From Caecitellus pseudoparvulus (lineage: Eukaryota; Bigyra: Bicosoecida): 64,000 nucleotides of DNA. A program made the translations under genes and the position numbers. The notes under the pieces were generated by a model that saw only the letters and a list, made by a program, of their open reading frames with translations, searched no databases and was not told the origin of the DNA. The stretch covers positions 124,001 to 188,000 of the forward strand of contig CBFFRQ010000029.1 in assembly GCA_965644315.1 (NCBI GenBank), read 5' to 3'. Within the stretch, counting starts at the first letter, position 1. Each line of letters begins with the position of its first letter. This document shows, piece after piece, positions 43,401 through 57,100 of this stretch.

Positions 43401-44695
43401 CCGTGTGCTGTCCTCCAGTGCACGCAGCTTCCGCGCATGCTCGCTGCGCAGGTCTGACTGCTCCTGCCCTGCCTGCTGGATGCGCTCCTCGTACCCGTCC
43501 ACAGCCTCAGACAGGCTCTTGTTCTCAGCCTGCACCTTGGCCAGGGCAGTGGCTGCTTCTGCACGTGCCTCTCGCTCGGTCGCCAGCTCAGCGGTCAGCG
43601 TCGTCTGGGCCTCCCGCAGCTCACGACCCAAGGTCGTGTACTTTGCGTGCAGCGCCTCAAGCTCGGCATCCCGTGACTTCACGACGGCTGTAAGGCGGTC
43701 CAGCTCCTGCTCCAGGCTTGACGTGGAGACGCTGGTCTCATCAGCCGACTCCTTCGCGGCTGTCAGGCGCTGCTCCAGACCGTCGGCTCGGGCAACAGCC
43801 GCCGCCTTCGCCTTCTCTGCCACCTCAATGGCATCCTGGGCGCTAGCCAGCCGCTGCTCCAGGCCCAGAATCAGCTGGCGAGCTTGTGTGAGCTTCTGGC
43901 GGAGGTCCTTGGATGCGCCACGTGTGTTGGCAGCAGGACTGAAGAGCGCTGTGGTGGACTTGTACAGCTTGTTGAACGTGGCAGCCGCAGAGGCGGTGAT
44001 GGAGCCAGCGGGGGAGGCAAAACCTGGAATGGTGCTGGGGGTGCCTTGGACAGTGTCCATATTCACAACTTGCTTTGGTGTTGAGCGTGCTGCGACAGCG
44101 GGGGTCGGATGGCGGGAGGTTGTGACAGCTGTGTCAGGAGCGCAAGCGGAGCAAGCGTTGACGCACTGTCCACGCTGACACTGGGGTCCTTTTCGCGGAG
44201 GTTCTCGTGCATCCAGCGCAGGGCTGCAGCAAGTTTGACAGTGTTCTTCTCTTGGACCACGACGGCGTTGGGGATCATGTCCCCTGGCATGCCCAGCTCC
44301 TGGCAAGCCTGGCTAAACCTGCGGAAGCCGTTGCGGAAATTGTGCACACCTGGCTCTGGTGACACGTGCCTAGCCCTGGGCACCAGGGCGGGCGACTGCG
44401 GGGTGACCACGCACTCTATAAAGTTTTGTGCACGTGGAACCTTGTTTGGCGTCCGGCTGAGGGTGCGTCCATGAGACTTGCGGATGCCGTGGAGCTGTGC
44501 CAGGTGCCGCGCGGCGCGAAGGAGGACACTGCCGTCCTCCAAGCTCTGCACGAGCTCAGGCACGCTGGCCGCGTCAGCGATGCTCTCATCAGCCATGCTG
44601 ATGGAGAATGCACGCAGGGCTCGCAAGATGTCTTGGGAAGCCCCTTCACTGGACAGCAGCCCGGTTCTTCCCGGGGTAGTTGGCGCAGCTGCCAT
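40473..44695 (-). CDS. Kinesin-14 with N-terminal CH domain and internal motor (KCH-like)
   Basis: Exons 44695-44167 and 44089-40473 (77-base intron, GTGCGT) encode 1381 residues. The N-terminus is a calponin homology domain (ELVQSLEDGSVLLRAARHLA and FRRFSQACQELGMPGDMI). Coiled coil fills about 215-490. The motor, about 490-835, starts with the kinesin-14 neck LRGNIRVFCRVRP and has GQTGSGKTHTM, NEHSSRSH and LVDLAGSERVSKSGATG. The neck before the motor predicts minus-end movement. A coiled-coil tail rich in Ala and Lys and then a disordered, partly acidic tail follow. CH plus internal kinesin-14 motor is the plan of land-plant KCH kinesins, which bind actin and microtubules. The CH domain contains an insert of about 50 residues between its halves, which might include an unrecognised intron. 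Confidence 0.92.
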
Positions 44696-45146
44696 GGCGG
44701 CCGTTGCACAGGAGTGATGAGCTGCTAGGGCTGTGGCGCGGGGGAGACCAAGGAAGGCAGCAGGCGTGAGCCAACACTGCAGCGTCCTGGAGAGGGAAAA
44801 GGCACTAAGTGCACGTGGTCGGGCATCCAAACAACCCTGCGAGTCGAATTTTGGGTGGATGGCACTCATGGCACCAGTTGAGTGCAATGCGCACGCCGAT
44901 GCACAATTGCAGTACAAATCGTTGCAGGGGCAGGGCGCGGGATAGCTCCCTACCCAGTACACGGGCTTTGTCGGCTCATGCTCCAGGCTGCCTTGCGTAC
45001 GGCTGGCCTGTCAGTCAACGTCGCTTGCCAAGTTCAGGCGAGGTTGCAGCGACCAAGCAAGCCGGAGCCCTTCGCGCCTTGCCGTGATCGAGGAGGTTCC
45101 GCGTGAGCACGGACGTTCAGAAGGCGACAAACAGTACACGCCTGGC
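44696..45146. promoter_or_regulatory. Divergent intergenic region between kinesin-14 and giant myosin
   Basis: 451 bases between divergent start codons of two cytoskeletal motor genes; a shared promoter could co-express them, but this is only inference. No TATA box, coding region or RNA gene was recognised. Confidence 0.4.
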
Positions 45147-48100
45147 ATGGCTAGCTCTCAGTCACTGTTTGCCACCATCCCTGGCCTGGAGGGCCTCATT
45201 GCCGAGCCGACGCATGCTGCACTTCCGCCAGCCTCGCTGGCTTCAGCTGCAGCTGCCCCGACGCCACCTCGCCCGGTGGCGCCGTCGCCGCCCGGTGGAA
45301 GCCCTTTCCCACCACACCCCACGCCCTCCAGCATGGCGTCAAGGGGAGCCCTGCTGGAGGGCGAAGGCGCCCCCGGTTCAGGGCACAGGGTGGGCAGCCT
45401 GGCCGACCAGCGCGCAGCTGACGCGGCTTCGCTGTCTCCGTCAAAGCAAGCCAAGGAGGATGGCGTCGCAGTGGCCATCTCCTTGTTCTCTGAGGACGAC
45501 GAGTCGAGCCACCTCCTGCAGCGCCGCCTGGCCTTCCTCGCGCCGGGCATGCAAGTGAGTGCACCACACGGCGCCGTGTCCCTCACCTGCTCCCTGCCGA
45601 GGAGCTTCAACGCTTTGCCCTGCCCGCCCCTTCACCTGCGACCTGTTTCCTGCCCAGGTTTGGATCCCCCACCCAGAGCTTTGCTCGCTGTCGGCGCCCC
45701 TGTCCATGGAGCAGTTCATGGGCGCGGAAGCTGCTGCAAGTTTCGCTGGCCGCGGCGACGGTGCCCATGAGAAGCTCGCACGGGCACAGGCCACCATGCC
45801 ACCACGCCTGCAGCAGCTGCAGCGACTGGTGAAGGACAGTGTCACTTCTCCCTTCGATGCTGACGAGCCAGTGTTCGTGCTGGGCACTGTCACGGGGCTC
45901 ATTGCTGGCAGCGCTCTCGTGACGGTGGAAGTGGCACATGCAACGGGGCCGCCTGGCGCCAGCCGCGTGCACGTGCACGCCAGCAAGGTGTGGCCACACA
46001 ACGAGGAGGATTCGACTGGCGTCGACACTGACAACATCATTGACATCAAGTTCTTGCACGAGCCTGCCGTGCTGCACGCGCTCGGGCTGCGCTTCAGCCG
46101 CAACCTGACGTACACGTTCTCCGGCCCCCTGCTCGTGAGCCTGAACCCCTTCCAGGTCTTGCGGGATGCAGGGGGCTTGAGCTTCTACGGGCCGCGGCAG
46201 ATGGCGCGGGTCCGCATGCGGCCCAGCAGCGCGGAGATGGACATGGAGGAGGAGGTGGGGGAGGGCACCGAGCGCACGCCAGCACACGTCTTCTGCATGG
46301 CAGACGACGCCTTCCGCCGCCTGCAAAGGGACGGCGTCAGCCAGAGCATCATCTTCCTGGGCTCAGTTGGGGCAGGCAAGACAGCTGCCATGGTGCAGTG
46401 CCTGTCGTACCTGACTCACCTGGCGGCGCTGGACGCTGTCGTGTTCAACACGCCCCTACTGCAAGCCGCCGACAAAGTGCGCAGCGGCGCAGTGTTGCCG
46501 CCAGGCGCAGACGAAGTCCAGGAAAGTCCAAGGGGGCGCTCCGCCACCGTCTCCGGCGGCATGCGCGCCATCTCCGTGGCCAACCGGCAAACTGACATGT
46601 CCTCCGACGACTACGGCCTGTCCATGTCCCGGCGCAAAGCCACCGTGTCCAGCAAGGGCCGCCTGACAAACTCCCTCATGTCTTCCTCCACGGGGCGCAA
46701 GCTGCTGTCTGGGGGCGTCGGCACCATGTCCCGCAAGCGCCGCCCGTCCTCCCGCCTGTCCATGGCCTTCTACGGCACGTCCCCGGTGGCGGCCAAGCTG
46801 GTGTCCATTGCAGAGGTGCGCAGCAGCATGTCTGCAGCACCCACAGTCGGACACGCCCCGCTCAAGCGTCGGGGGGTGTCTCTGCTTTTCACCGGTGAAA
46901 CGCAGGAGTCCGGAAGTCCGACGCTGCGGCCTTCTGCGTCCCCGACCAAGCCCGGTGCGCCAGGAACAGCCAGCAAGAGCACGAACATCACCAAGAACAA
47001 CCTTGACGCGCATCTGGGCTTTGCTTCTTGGGATTCAGACGAGGGCCTTCTCGCTGCCAAGCGTGCTGAAGCCGTGGCAGCTTCCACCGCTCCAGCAGCG
47101 CCCAGCGCTGGTGTGGGCGTGGCTGGTTCGCAGCCTCGGCCTAGCTCCAGTGACTCATCCCGTGCCAAGGGCTCTGAAGGGGACGCAGCGGCGGCGTCTG
47201 GCTACAGTGCTGCCCTGCACAGCTCTCGCGTCCCCGACGAGCTGCCCATGCTGACACAGAGCCACGAGCACCGGCTGCTTGCAGTGCCTGGGGCGCTGGA
47301 CCCCATGGGCACCGCCAGCGGCCCCGGCCCCAATGCCTCTTCTCGCTATGGCAGCATCATCCGCGTCTTCTTCCGGCAAGGTGCGACTGTGGCAGATCCG
47401 GCCTCCATTGCTGACTACGAGCTTGATGCGGAGGGCAGGGTTGTGCCCGCCCCCAACTGCAGCGTGGGGCTCGTCCGAGGTGCCGTCGTGGACACCTTGC
47501 TCCTGGAGCGTGCCCGGGTGACCACACACACGTCGCTGGGCGATGTCGCAGGGGACACAGCGGCTGCGTGCAGGGCACTGGCCGCCGCGCTGTGTCGGGC
47601 CCCAGCTGCAGGGTCGGGGCAATCCCCATCAGAGTGGAGCGTCGACGAAGCGTTCCCGCTTACCCAGGGCGCCACACGCAACTTCAACGTGTTCTACAGC
47701 ATGCTGGGGGGCGTGTCCAGTGAGACGCGTGCTGCGCTGCACCTGCCCATGTCGCCGCTGCAGTCCGGCGCCTTGACGCCGCTTCCCGTGCGCATCCTCC
47801 TCCTGCAGTGCTTGTGGTGGACGTCCCTGTCCCAGGTGCACGCGGCTGTGGCCAGTTCAGGCCGTGGTCCTGCAGATGCCGCCCCGCTCTTGCACAGTGC
47901 GCTGAAAGCAGTGACCACCAGCTTCATTCAGGGCCGTGTGCTGTCTGATGCCGCGCCCAAGTTGACTCCCCTGCCCATTGGCGTGACCCGTCTGGCGCAC
48001 GATGGCGTCACACCTCTCGACACCCCTGATGCCGAAGCAGCCAAGCGACAGCGTGAGCTGCTTGCCGCATGGGCTGGGCCGCCATCGCATGCGGCCAGTG

Positions 48101-51100
48101 CTGCCTGGTCAGCCTGGTTGGCTTCTTTGGAGCGACTTGGCATGGGGCAGGCCCAGGCTGTGCAGCGGGTCTTGGCCGCCATCGTGGCCCTGTCAGAGGT
48201 GGAGTTCACGGAGGGGGCGGGGGACGACGGAGCGCGAGTCATCACCGGCCCCAGCGTGCCGGCAGGCACCCCCCACACCATCCCTGCGCCGTCTTTGGAG
48301 GAGGCAGCCGAGACGGCTGCTTCGTCAGCAGCTGCGGCCACTGCCGTGCATGTGTCCAACTCGGTGCAAGCTGGTGGTGGGGTGGTGTCTCCTGCCACCA
48401 TGGCACTGGTGCTGGCAGCCAGGGCAGGGCAGCGCTTTGACGATGCCGCCAGCCTACTGGGCTTGTCTGGGCGGCAACTTGCCGCGGCGCTGACGACCCA
48501 GGCTGTGCGCGTCACCATGGCAGCCGGGCCCCGAGGAGGGGCTGGGCGTGTGCGGGGCAGCACCACTCAGCCCACAGTGCAAGTGCTGAAGGAGCCAGCA
48601 CCCCTCTCGCTGGCGGCGGCCATCGGCCGGCGAGACACCCTCATGCAGCACTTGTATGCGCGCGTGTTTGGATGGGTGGTGCGGTCTGCCAATGCGTGCC
48701 TGCAACCACAGGGTGGCCCCGCCATGGTGGCTGCGGCCGCCACCGGGGTGCCAACCCTGGACCTGTCCCCCCTGCCGCGGACTGTCCCAGACATGTACCG
48801 CCGCAACCTGCAGTACGTTGCCCTCGTGGACATGCCGGGGTGGGAGTGCTGCAACTCTGCTGCCGGCGGAGGTGTGTTGGGAAACACCTTCCACCAGCTC
48901 TGTGTCAACTACAGCGCGGAGCTGCTGGAAGAGGCCTTCACGCGCTTCGCCATCCGGGCGGAGGAGAACGTGTACGCAGCGGAAGGCATCAGGTTCAAGC
49001 CAGTCGTGTACCCCGGCAATGCCAGCATTCTCGAGGTGCTGGACCGGCCCTCCGTCGGCATCATGCCGTTGCTGGAGGAGGCAGCCCGCTTCGCACGTGC
49101 TTCTGACGAGTCCCTCGCACGCAAGGTGGCGGCAACACACAAGCGGTCGCTGGCTGGTGTGGCGCCGCCGCCAGATGTCGTGACGAGCGCACGCCTGGAG
49201 GCAAGGGTGCTGCGGCGCCCCCCGCCCCTGCTCTTCACTGTGCGCCACACCCACGCAGACGTCACGTACAACTTGCGAGGAGCCCTGCAAGACCACCGCG
49301 GGGAGCTGGACGCGGACCTGTCCCTGGCTCTGCAGTGCTCTGATTGGGAGTGGATGGCCACTTTGATGCACGACGAGGACGCGCCTGGGCGAGAGGCCGC
49401 GCGGGTGCCGCCCTTGGAAAGCCCCGCCTTCCCCCTCACCCTCATCGGCGACGACAACACCCTGGACACGGCGAGCGGTGTGCCACCTCCTGATGTTGCC
49501 CCAGGCGGTGGGCCTGCTCGCCGAACGCGGCGCCCAAGCCTGGCTGGAGTGCAAGGCGCGGGCTCGGGCGGCAGCGCCACGCAGATGACTGTGGGGGCTC
49601 GGTTCCGTGCCGGCATCAACAACGCGCTGAACCTCGTGGCCAGCCCCAGCGTGAAGCCGTCTTTCGTGCGGTGCCTGCTGCCCAACCCCCACCATGCTGC
49701 TGGGCGCTTTGACCCGGGGCACGTCGTGCAGCAGCTGCGCGTGTCAGGTGTCGTGCCTGCGCTCACGCACCGCCACTCAGGCTACGTCTTCAACACCACC
49801 TTCACTGACTTCTACGAGCGCTTCATCATCACCATTCCATCAGGCTCCACCCTCACGCGTGTAGCGGCGGCGCTGCCTGCTGCGGAAGGGGCTGCGTTGA
49901 CCAGCTTGGCGCGGGAGCTGCCACCCTTCCTGCCACCCAGAGCAGACACGAAGAAGCTGTGTGAGCAGCTGTTGCAGGCGTTGTGGCTGGCGTACCCAGA
50001 CTCGCTGGGCAAGTACAGTCTGTCGCAGCAGGTGCAGGCAGGGTCCACAAAGCTGTTCACACGCAAAGAGGCTATTCAGGAGCTTGAGGCGCTTCGGGAG
50101 ATGGCGCTGCAGGAGATGGATGCGGCTGCCCTTGTCCTGCAGCATCACTTGTACGGGCACGCTGTGCGGGCACAATTCGCCAAGGGCAAGGCGCTGGTGG
50201 TGACGCTGCAATCCTTGCACCGTATGCGGGTGGTGCGGCGGTCTTACCGGCGGCACCGCGCCGCAGCCATCATGATCCAGCGCCGGGTCAAGTCCTGGCG
50301 CGCCCAGAAAGACTACCTCGCCCTGCGCAACGCAGTGCAGAGCCTGAAGCAGAAGTGGATCGCTGTGCACATGCACGCAAGGTGGCTGCGTGTGCGCCGC
50401 ACCCTGCGCCGCATGCATGCGCTGGCATTAGGCTTTTTCATTCGCACAGACATGGCGCGGCGGCAGAACTCCGTCCGTGTCTTGCAGGCGGCGGCCAGGT
50501 CATTCCTGCGGCGTAACCGCCTGTTCTGGGCCAAGGTGCACGGTGCCCTGCTCGTGCAGGCTGCATACCGCGGGCATGCGTGGCGCAGTCGGCACCGCCC
50601 CCTGGTGGGCTACGTCCGGCGCCGGGTAGTGGCTGTCCTGCTCAGCTTGCGCCTCGTGCGCGCCCAGGCTGCGTGGCGTGGCTGCCTTGCACGGCGCACC
50701 TTCCAGCGCCTGCGCCGTGCCGCTGTCACACTGCAGCACTGGGTGCGTGGCGCGCTGTACGAGCGGGGGTACGCCGTTGTGCGAGCTGCCGCCCCCATGA
50801 TCCAGCGGGCAGTGCGGCGGCATCTGTCCCGGCGTGGCTTCCGCCAGCGGCAGGAGGCGCACCACATTGCCGCTGCTGCCTGGCGCGTGAAGCGTGTTCG
50901 GGAGCGGGAGCTCAAGGCCCTCGCGCAGTACGGTCTGCATTGCGAGGCGGTGGACGATGCCAAGCGCAGCGTTTTGGCTGCGCGGCGGTACGCTGCCCAC
51001 CTGTCCGAGGCGACGAGGGACAAGTTTTTCACGGGCACCTCCGCTGGCCGGCAGCAGGATGGCGTGGGGCACGACTTTTACCTTGCCCGAGACTCCTTCC

Positions 51101-54100
51101 TGCTGGACGTGGACGCTGTGGGGGACGTCAGCGAGGTGTACCCCAAGGGCTGGACGCACAGCATGGCATCCCTTGACCTGTGGCTGAGAGCACACGCCGG
51201 GCACGTGGCTGGCCTCGCTGTGGGCTCTTCCCACACCGTCGTCCTGTCCTCCACGGGGCAGGTGTACACGTTTGGATGGGGCGATGAGGGGCAGCTGGGC
51301 CAGGGCTACGTTCTGGATGACGCCGTGGAAGACGCAGACGTGCCCGGCCTGACGGAGGCGGCAGAGGGCAAGGCGCCCGCGTCACCTGACTCCCCCCGCC
51401 GCAGGAAGGGCGTCTGGCGCGGGCGATACCATGAGACGACGGTGTCCCGCGCAGCCAAGATGGCGCCGCTGTTGCCGCCTGCCCCTGGCAAGTCACTGGA
51501 GGCCACTGGGTTGGCGTCACCCCACTTTAAGGATACCCTGCGCAGCTCAGCTCCCCTGGGATCAGATACTGGAGCCTTTCGGGGCCAGGACCCTCGTGCT
51601 GGCTGGGGTGCTGGCGTCCTGGCGTCAGCCCCCTCTGGGCGAGGCAGTGCTGGGCAGAGTTTGCGCCCCAGCGTCGTGGCAGGCGGCATGGGCGGCGTGG
51701 GCATGGTGACTCTCACCCCAAGAGGCGGCGCTGTCGGCAGCGACAGTGACGAGGAGTGGCACCCCGCCTCAGGGGTGGGGAAGGGATACACTGTGAGCGG
51801 CAGTCGGGACACGTCCCTCCGCCCTGCACGCGGCATCATCCCCTCGCGGCGTGCTCGGGAGGCATTGGGTTTCGGCCCCGACGCCGCATCCCTGGACTCC
51901 GTCGGCTTCGCGTATGGGGAAGAGTTCTCGTCTGGTTTCTCGGCAGGCGGCTCCGGCGCAGCAGTCGGGGGAGCGGCTGGCACTCTGGCTTCCACAGGAG
52001 GCACCCTGGAGGGGGCTGCGGGAGGGGGCGGCCTGTCCGCTCTGCGCCGGCGCACGGCAGGCGTGACAGCCTCAGGCCGCAGCCTGTCGCCCCCCCCTGC
52101 CCTGCGTTCTGCGCCAGGCTCACCCGGCGCCTCACTTCGACCCCGCCACAGCGCCAACGCCCTGTACCGAGGGGACAGCACTGCGCAGCCCTTGCCCGTG
52201 CGGGGAGGCAGCAGCCCGGATGGGGCTGCCGGTGGCGTGGACGTGGGGTACGATGCCCTGCTGCAGAGTGGGCTGCATCCGCAGAGCCCTGTCCGTCGGG
52301 CGCTCGTGGACAGCATGGCCCGCCCAGGTCTGGAGGCCACGCTGCATGGGATGGGGCACACAGACGTGGCCGCCTCCGAGCGTGCCAGGCGCCAGGCAGG
52401 GCAGGGCCAGGGCCTTGACCAGGCGTACTTTGAGCCGACTGGCACGCCGTCCACCTCCCGCACACGCCGGCAGCGGCGCAACTCTTGGTCATACTCCCCG
52501 TGGCTGGCTGAGCTGCGCGGAGGGGAGGGCGCGGAAGGGGTGCCCGGCGCGCCGCAGGCAGATGCTGTTCTGGACATGACCGGCGCGCCGCCACCTGGCG
52601 CTCAAGGGGCGAGCAGGCGTGGGCGCCAGGGCGTGTCGAAGCGCCTCCCTGGTAAGACTCTGGCAGCGCTGAACGCTCCCCGGCGCCGCATCAAGTACAG
52701 CTCAGGGCTGCACGATCCTCGCATGGTGACTGCGCTGCGCTTCGAGCCGGGCGCCGTGCGGCGCCCCCTCTTCTCCCTCAACGACGGCGTGAAGATCAAG
52801 GCCATCGCAGCTGGCGCAGAGCACACACTGTGCCTGAGCGAGGCAGGGCGCGTGTTCGCATGGGGCTGCAATGCGGTGGGGCAGTTGGGGCTTGGCGGCG
52901 ACAGCGAGGCGGCTCTGGCGCGCACACGGGGCCCAGACGCCCCCGTGACGTCTGCAGGCCCCCCAATCGACACCTGTGCAGAGCCGGCAGAGGTTGCCGG
53001 GTTGCACGGTCATGGCATCGTGTCCATTGCAGCTGGTCGGTACCACTCCTTGGCAGTCACCAAACGGGGGCAGGTGTTCACATGGGGGCGTGGCTGTGAC
53101 TGTGGGCACGGCAAGGGCTACGCTGCCGGACAGGGCAAGGCAAAGCCACAGGGCCGAACTGATGATGTCAAAGGCTCCGCGCCGCCAGCAGAGAGCCTGG
53201 AGGCCCGGCGAGCCGCGCGTGCTGCGCGCACTCGAGGTTGGGCCACGCGCCCACGCGGCACGCGCAGCAGTCGCCAGCGCGAAGCCCTCGCTCGCAAGAA
53301 GGCCTCCCGCTCGCAAACGCACGCCGTGAAGGCTGGCGTGGGCGGCTTCAGCGCGGGCTGTGCGCCAGGCGCAGCGGAGGAGGAGCAAAAGGCTGCGCCA
53401 GGAGCGCAGGCTGAAGCCAGTTCTGGCTTCGCGACCGAGGCTGCCTTGCGGGGCATCCCCCACTTCTACACCCCCACACTTGTGCGGGGCATGGCCTCGC
53501 AGGTGGTCACGTCGGCGCAGTGCGGCGTGGGCGTGACTGCCTGCCTCACAGTGCACGGCAGGGTGTACGTGTGGGGTCCCGGCTGGGGCCGCAGTGCTGC
53601 AACAGCTGTGAAAGTGGCCGTGCAGGAGGCAGGCTACGGCAGCGGCGAAGCAGAGGCGGCAGCCCGGGAGGCAGCTGAGCGCGCGGCAGCAGGGGAGGCA
53701 GTGGCTCCGCTGCAGCCAACGGCGACGCCGCTGTGTGTGTGGCCCCTTGGCGCGGGGGGTGCCGCTGACAAGAAGGGGTACGAAAGCGTGCTGCCTCGCG
53801 GCCACGGGCGTGGGGGGCGGTGGGACCAGTTCAACGCGCGAGTGCAAGGCGACGAGCCAGAGGAGGGGAGCCAGTCTGCCTCGCCGCCAGCAGTGGCTCC
53901 TGGACAGAGCTCCAACCACAAACGCTGGGCCGGCCGTGCCGTTGAGCTCGCGGTGGGTGGGCGGCACATGCTGCTGCGAACGTCCAAAGACGGCGTGTGG
54001 GCCTGGGGCGTCAACTCCGAGCACCAGTGTGGCGTGCCCGAGGCAGGTGCCGTGGTGTCTGCGCCGCGCCCCGTCACTTCTCTGTGTGGAAAAGGCGTCC

Positions 54101-57100
54101 TGCGCCTGGGGGCTGGGTGGCGCCACAGCGTGGCCATCACTGGAGACCACCGGGTATGGACGTGGGGGCACGTGTCACCCAGCTTGCTGCCGCGGCACCC
54201 ACGCTCCGCATTTGCCATTGGGGCCACCGTGTCCACGACAGGCCACGCGCACGTGCCCAAGGGGGCTGGTCGCCGTCGGGCACCAGCGCAGCTTCCCGCG
54301 CCTCCTGCGCCCGCCACCAACCGCCAGCGAGCCGCCGCTCGCCGTGCCAAGTTGGCTGCCGTGCAGTCCTCGAAGAAGGACCTCCTTGCCCGCAGTCTGC
54401 TGACATCCTTCATGGCAGGCGTACAACCAGTGGATGACGCAGCAAGGGGAGCTGCGGGGGGTCGTGGCCAGCAAGCACACCTTAGTCGGGAGGACGAGTT
54501 GGCTCGGCACATTTACGAACACATGATCGCTGGTGATGCTGCACAGGAGCACGCAGAGGCAGCAGGCGCGCAGGGGGTGGCGTCCGATGCGCCTGCCGAT
54601 GACGAGCAGGCAGAAGTGGTGGACGAAGTGGCGGATGAAGGCGGCTACGCACCTCTCGCAGTGGACCACACGCATGTCGTGGTGGCCATGCCCACTCGGG
54701 TGCCCTTCGTCACCAAGGCACGGCATGCCATCGACGTCACATGTGCTGCTGGCCCAAGTCTCAGCGTCACAGTGCTCGGCTACGAGCAGCTGCTGCTGCA
54801 GAACTCGTCCTTGGACGATGACAGTGACAGCGACCCAGAGTGGGGCGCAGCTGGCGGGCTGGACCCTGAGGACGTCGTGGATGGTGCGGTTGCAGACGGG
54901 GATCTGCTGTCTGCTGTCGCCGAGACGGAGAGTGCTGAGGCTGCTGCCGCGGCGGCGTCCACCCGGCGGGGCTCCTTTGTGGACGCCCAGCGAGCAGCCA
55001 TGGTGCGGCGAGCCCACGACGAAGCGGGAGACAGCCCGGGTAAACCTTGGCCCCTCGCATCCCCTGACTTGCGGGGGGGCGACGAGGAGGCTCGTGGCAA
55101 CGCCGCCACCGTCACGTCAGGGGGCGTGCACCCCCACGCGAACGCGACAGGAGGCGTCCTCGCCTTTGTCGGCGTGGACCGCTTCACCCGTGTCAGCACA
55201 CACGATGTGCGCAAGCCGGGCGCTGTGTGGATGACAGGGAAGGGGCAGGGAGCAGCTGCCCCGCCGGACGTGTCTGCTGCCACGGCGGCAGCGAACGCCA
55301 CTGTGGCAGAGCTGTCCACCGCACTGCTGCCCCCCGGCATGACCCTGGCGCAGGCCCAAGAGCAAGTACGCACCGACCGTGCGGCGCGCACTGCACTCTT
55401 GGCAGCCCAAGCTGAGCAGGTGGATGTCATGCGGCACTTCAAGCTGTCCCCCACGCAACGGGCACTTGGCATCCTTGAGGCTGCCCGAGTGCCGCCTGAG
55501 GAAGCCGCAGAGGGGGACACGCAGACAGAATCCCGGCTGGGCATGCCTCCTCGCATCGACCTCAGCAGGGTGCCCCCCATCAGCGACCTGGCTGTGGCGA
55601 CGGCGCTCGCCTTCATCGTGGATGCCAAGGCATACGGCGTGGCAGCCGCGGAGGCCGCCGCGCGCATCGCCGGCGCTGGCAGTCTGCACCTGGCACCTGT
55701 GCCTCCCCTGAGCATTTTGCTCTCAGCGTGGAGGCGGCAGGCGTCGGAGAGTGGTCGCAAGCTGGACGCCGCGACACGGTCTAGCCCCCATGCACTGGCG
55801 CCAGACACGGCAGCTCAACTGCTGGAGCTGGTGTGTGCGTGCCCCGCTGGCGGATGCCTGCAGGCGCAAGGTCTGGCCGTGTTCGGGCAGGTTGGGCGGG
55901 AAGCCGACACGCCCTTCTTTTACGGTGACGGCAGCAAACCTGTGACGCTTGGCCAGCGGCGCATGAGCCTGCTGCCCATTCGGGACCTGCTGACGGGCCG
56001 AGCAGTGATGGCAGCTCGGGTGAGCCGCCTGGCGCTGCGCTTGTGGACGGTCAGGCGCCTGGCCAAGGCAACTGCCAGTGCTGAGCTGGCCCTGGTCAGT
56101 GCAAAGGGGTCCCCTGGCAGTGCGGGGGGACGCCCCGCGGGCAGCCCGCCTCGGTGGGCCACAGCGCCCCTGACGCCTGCCCAATTGGTGCCAGAGCTGC
56201 CCCCTTCCTTGCTCAGTTCGCCCCCACCAGCGTCCGCATCAACACGCCAGTCTGCTGTGCCTGATCGCCGTGACTCAATCATCGCTCTGGCGGCTGGCGC
56301 CATGGCCGCGGAGGCGGGGCGGTCAAGCACCATCCAGGCCCACACCCTGCTTGGGGGAGACGTGCCTGTCTCCCGCATTGTGCAGCGCGATTGGCGCATG
56401 GCAGCGCTGTTCACACCCCACTCCCTGCTGCCCTTCACCTGCCACATCCGCATTCGGGGCCGCAGCCGCGAGGGAGCTGCCTTTGACTTGGAGCGGGAGA
56501 CTGCTGTGAAGGCCCTGGTGCTGCAGAGGGAGGCCGCCTTGGCGACACATGCGTTCCTGCTGCAGCGCCTGCTGCAAGAGCGCCGGGTGGGGGTGCTGGG
56601 CGCAGGCAAGCTTGGACCCGAGGGCAGCGACTTCAGGCGGCGCTTGCTGTCCCGGGCGCGCGCCCCGCCGCCCCAGCCCGCCCCACGCAAGAAGCCCGCA
56701 CGCGTCTCCGTGCCCATGCCTGCACCTGTGGCACCTGTGCCCGCCCCCGAGGCGGCATCTGGGGACCGAGACACGAGCACCAGCAGCCACATCAGCCTGC
56801 GCAGCTCTTCCAGCCAGTTGGAGTCGCACAGCAGTGACGAGGCCCCCACACAGGAGCAGGAGCAGGTTGCCCAGGGCAACGTTGGAGAGGCACAGGCTCC
56901 CGTGGGGCGTTCTGGCATCGCCCTTCCCACCCGGGAGCGCAGGTTCGTGGACAGTGCCATGTCTGCCGACATCTCCAGTCGCGTGCGACGCGCCATCTCC
57001 AGCACCGCCGGCGTGTCGCCGCAGCAGTCCAGCCCTGACAGCTCCAGCGCCTTGGTGCAGTCCACGGCAGACATCGTTGCACGTGCAGCAGCGAGAGCCG

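Noticed and set aside
44350-44410. Possible short intron in the CH domain of the kinesin
   Set aside because: Donor-acceptor pairs tried here either break the frame or need weak sites; the frame was left continuous.
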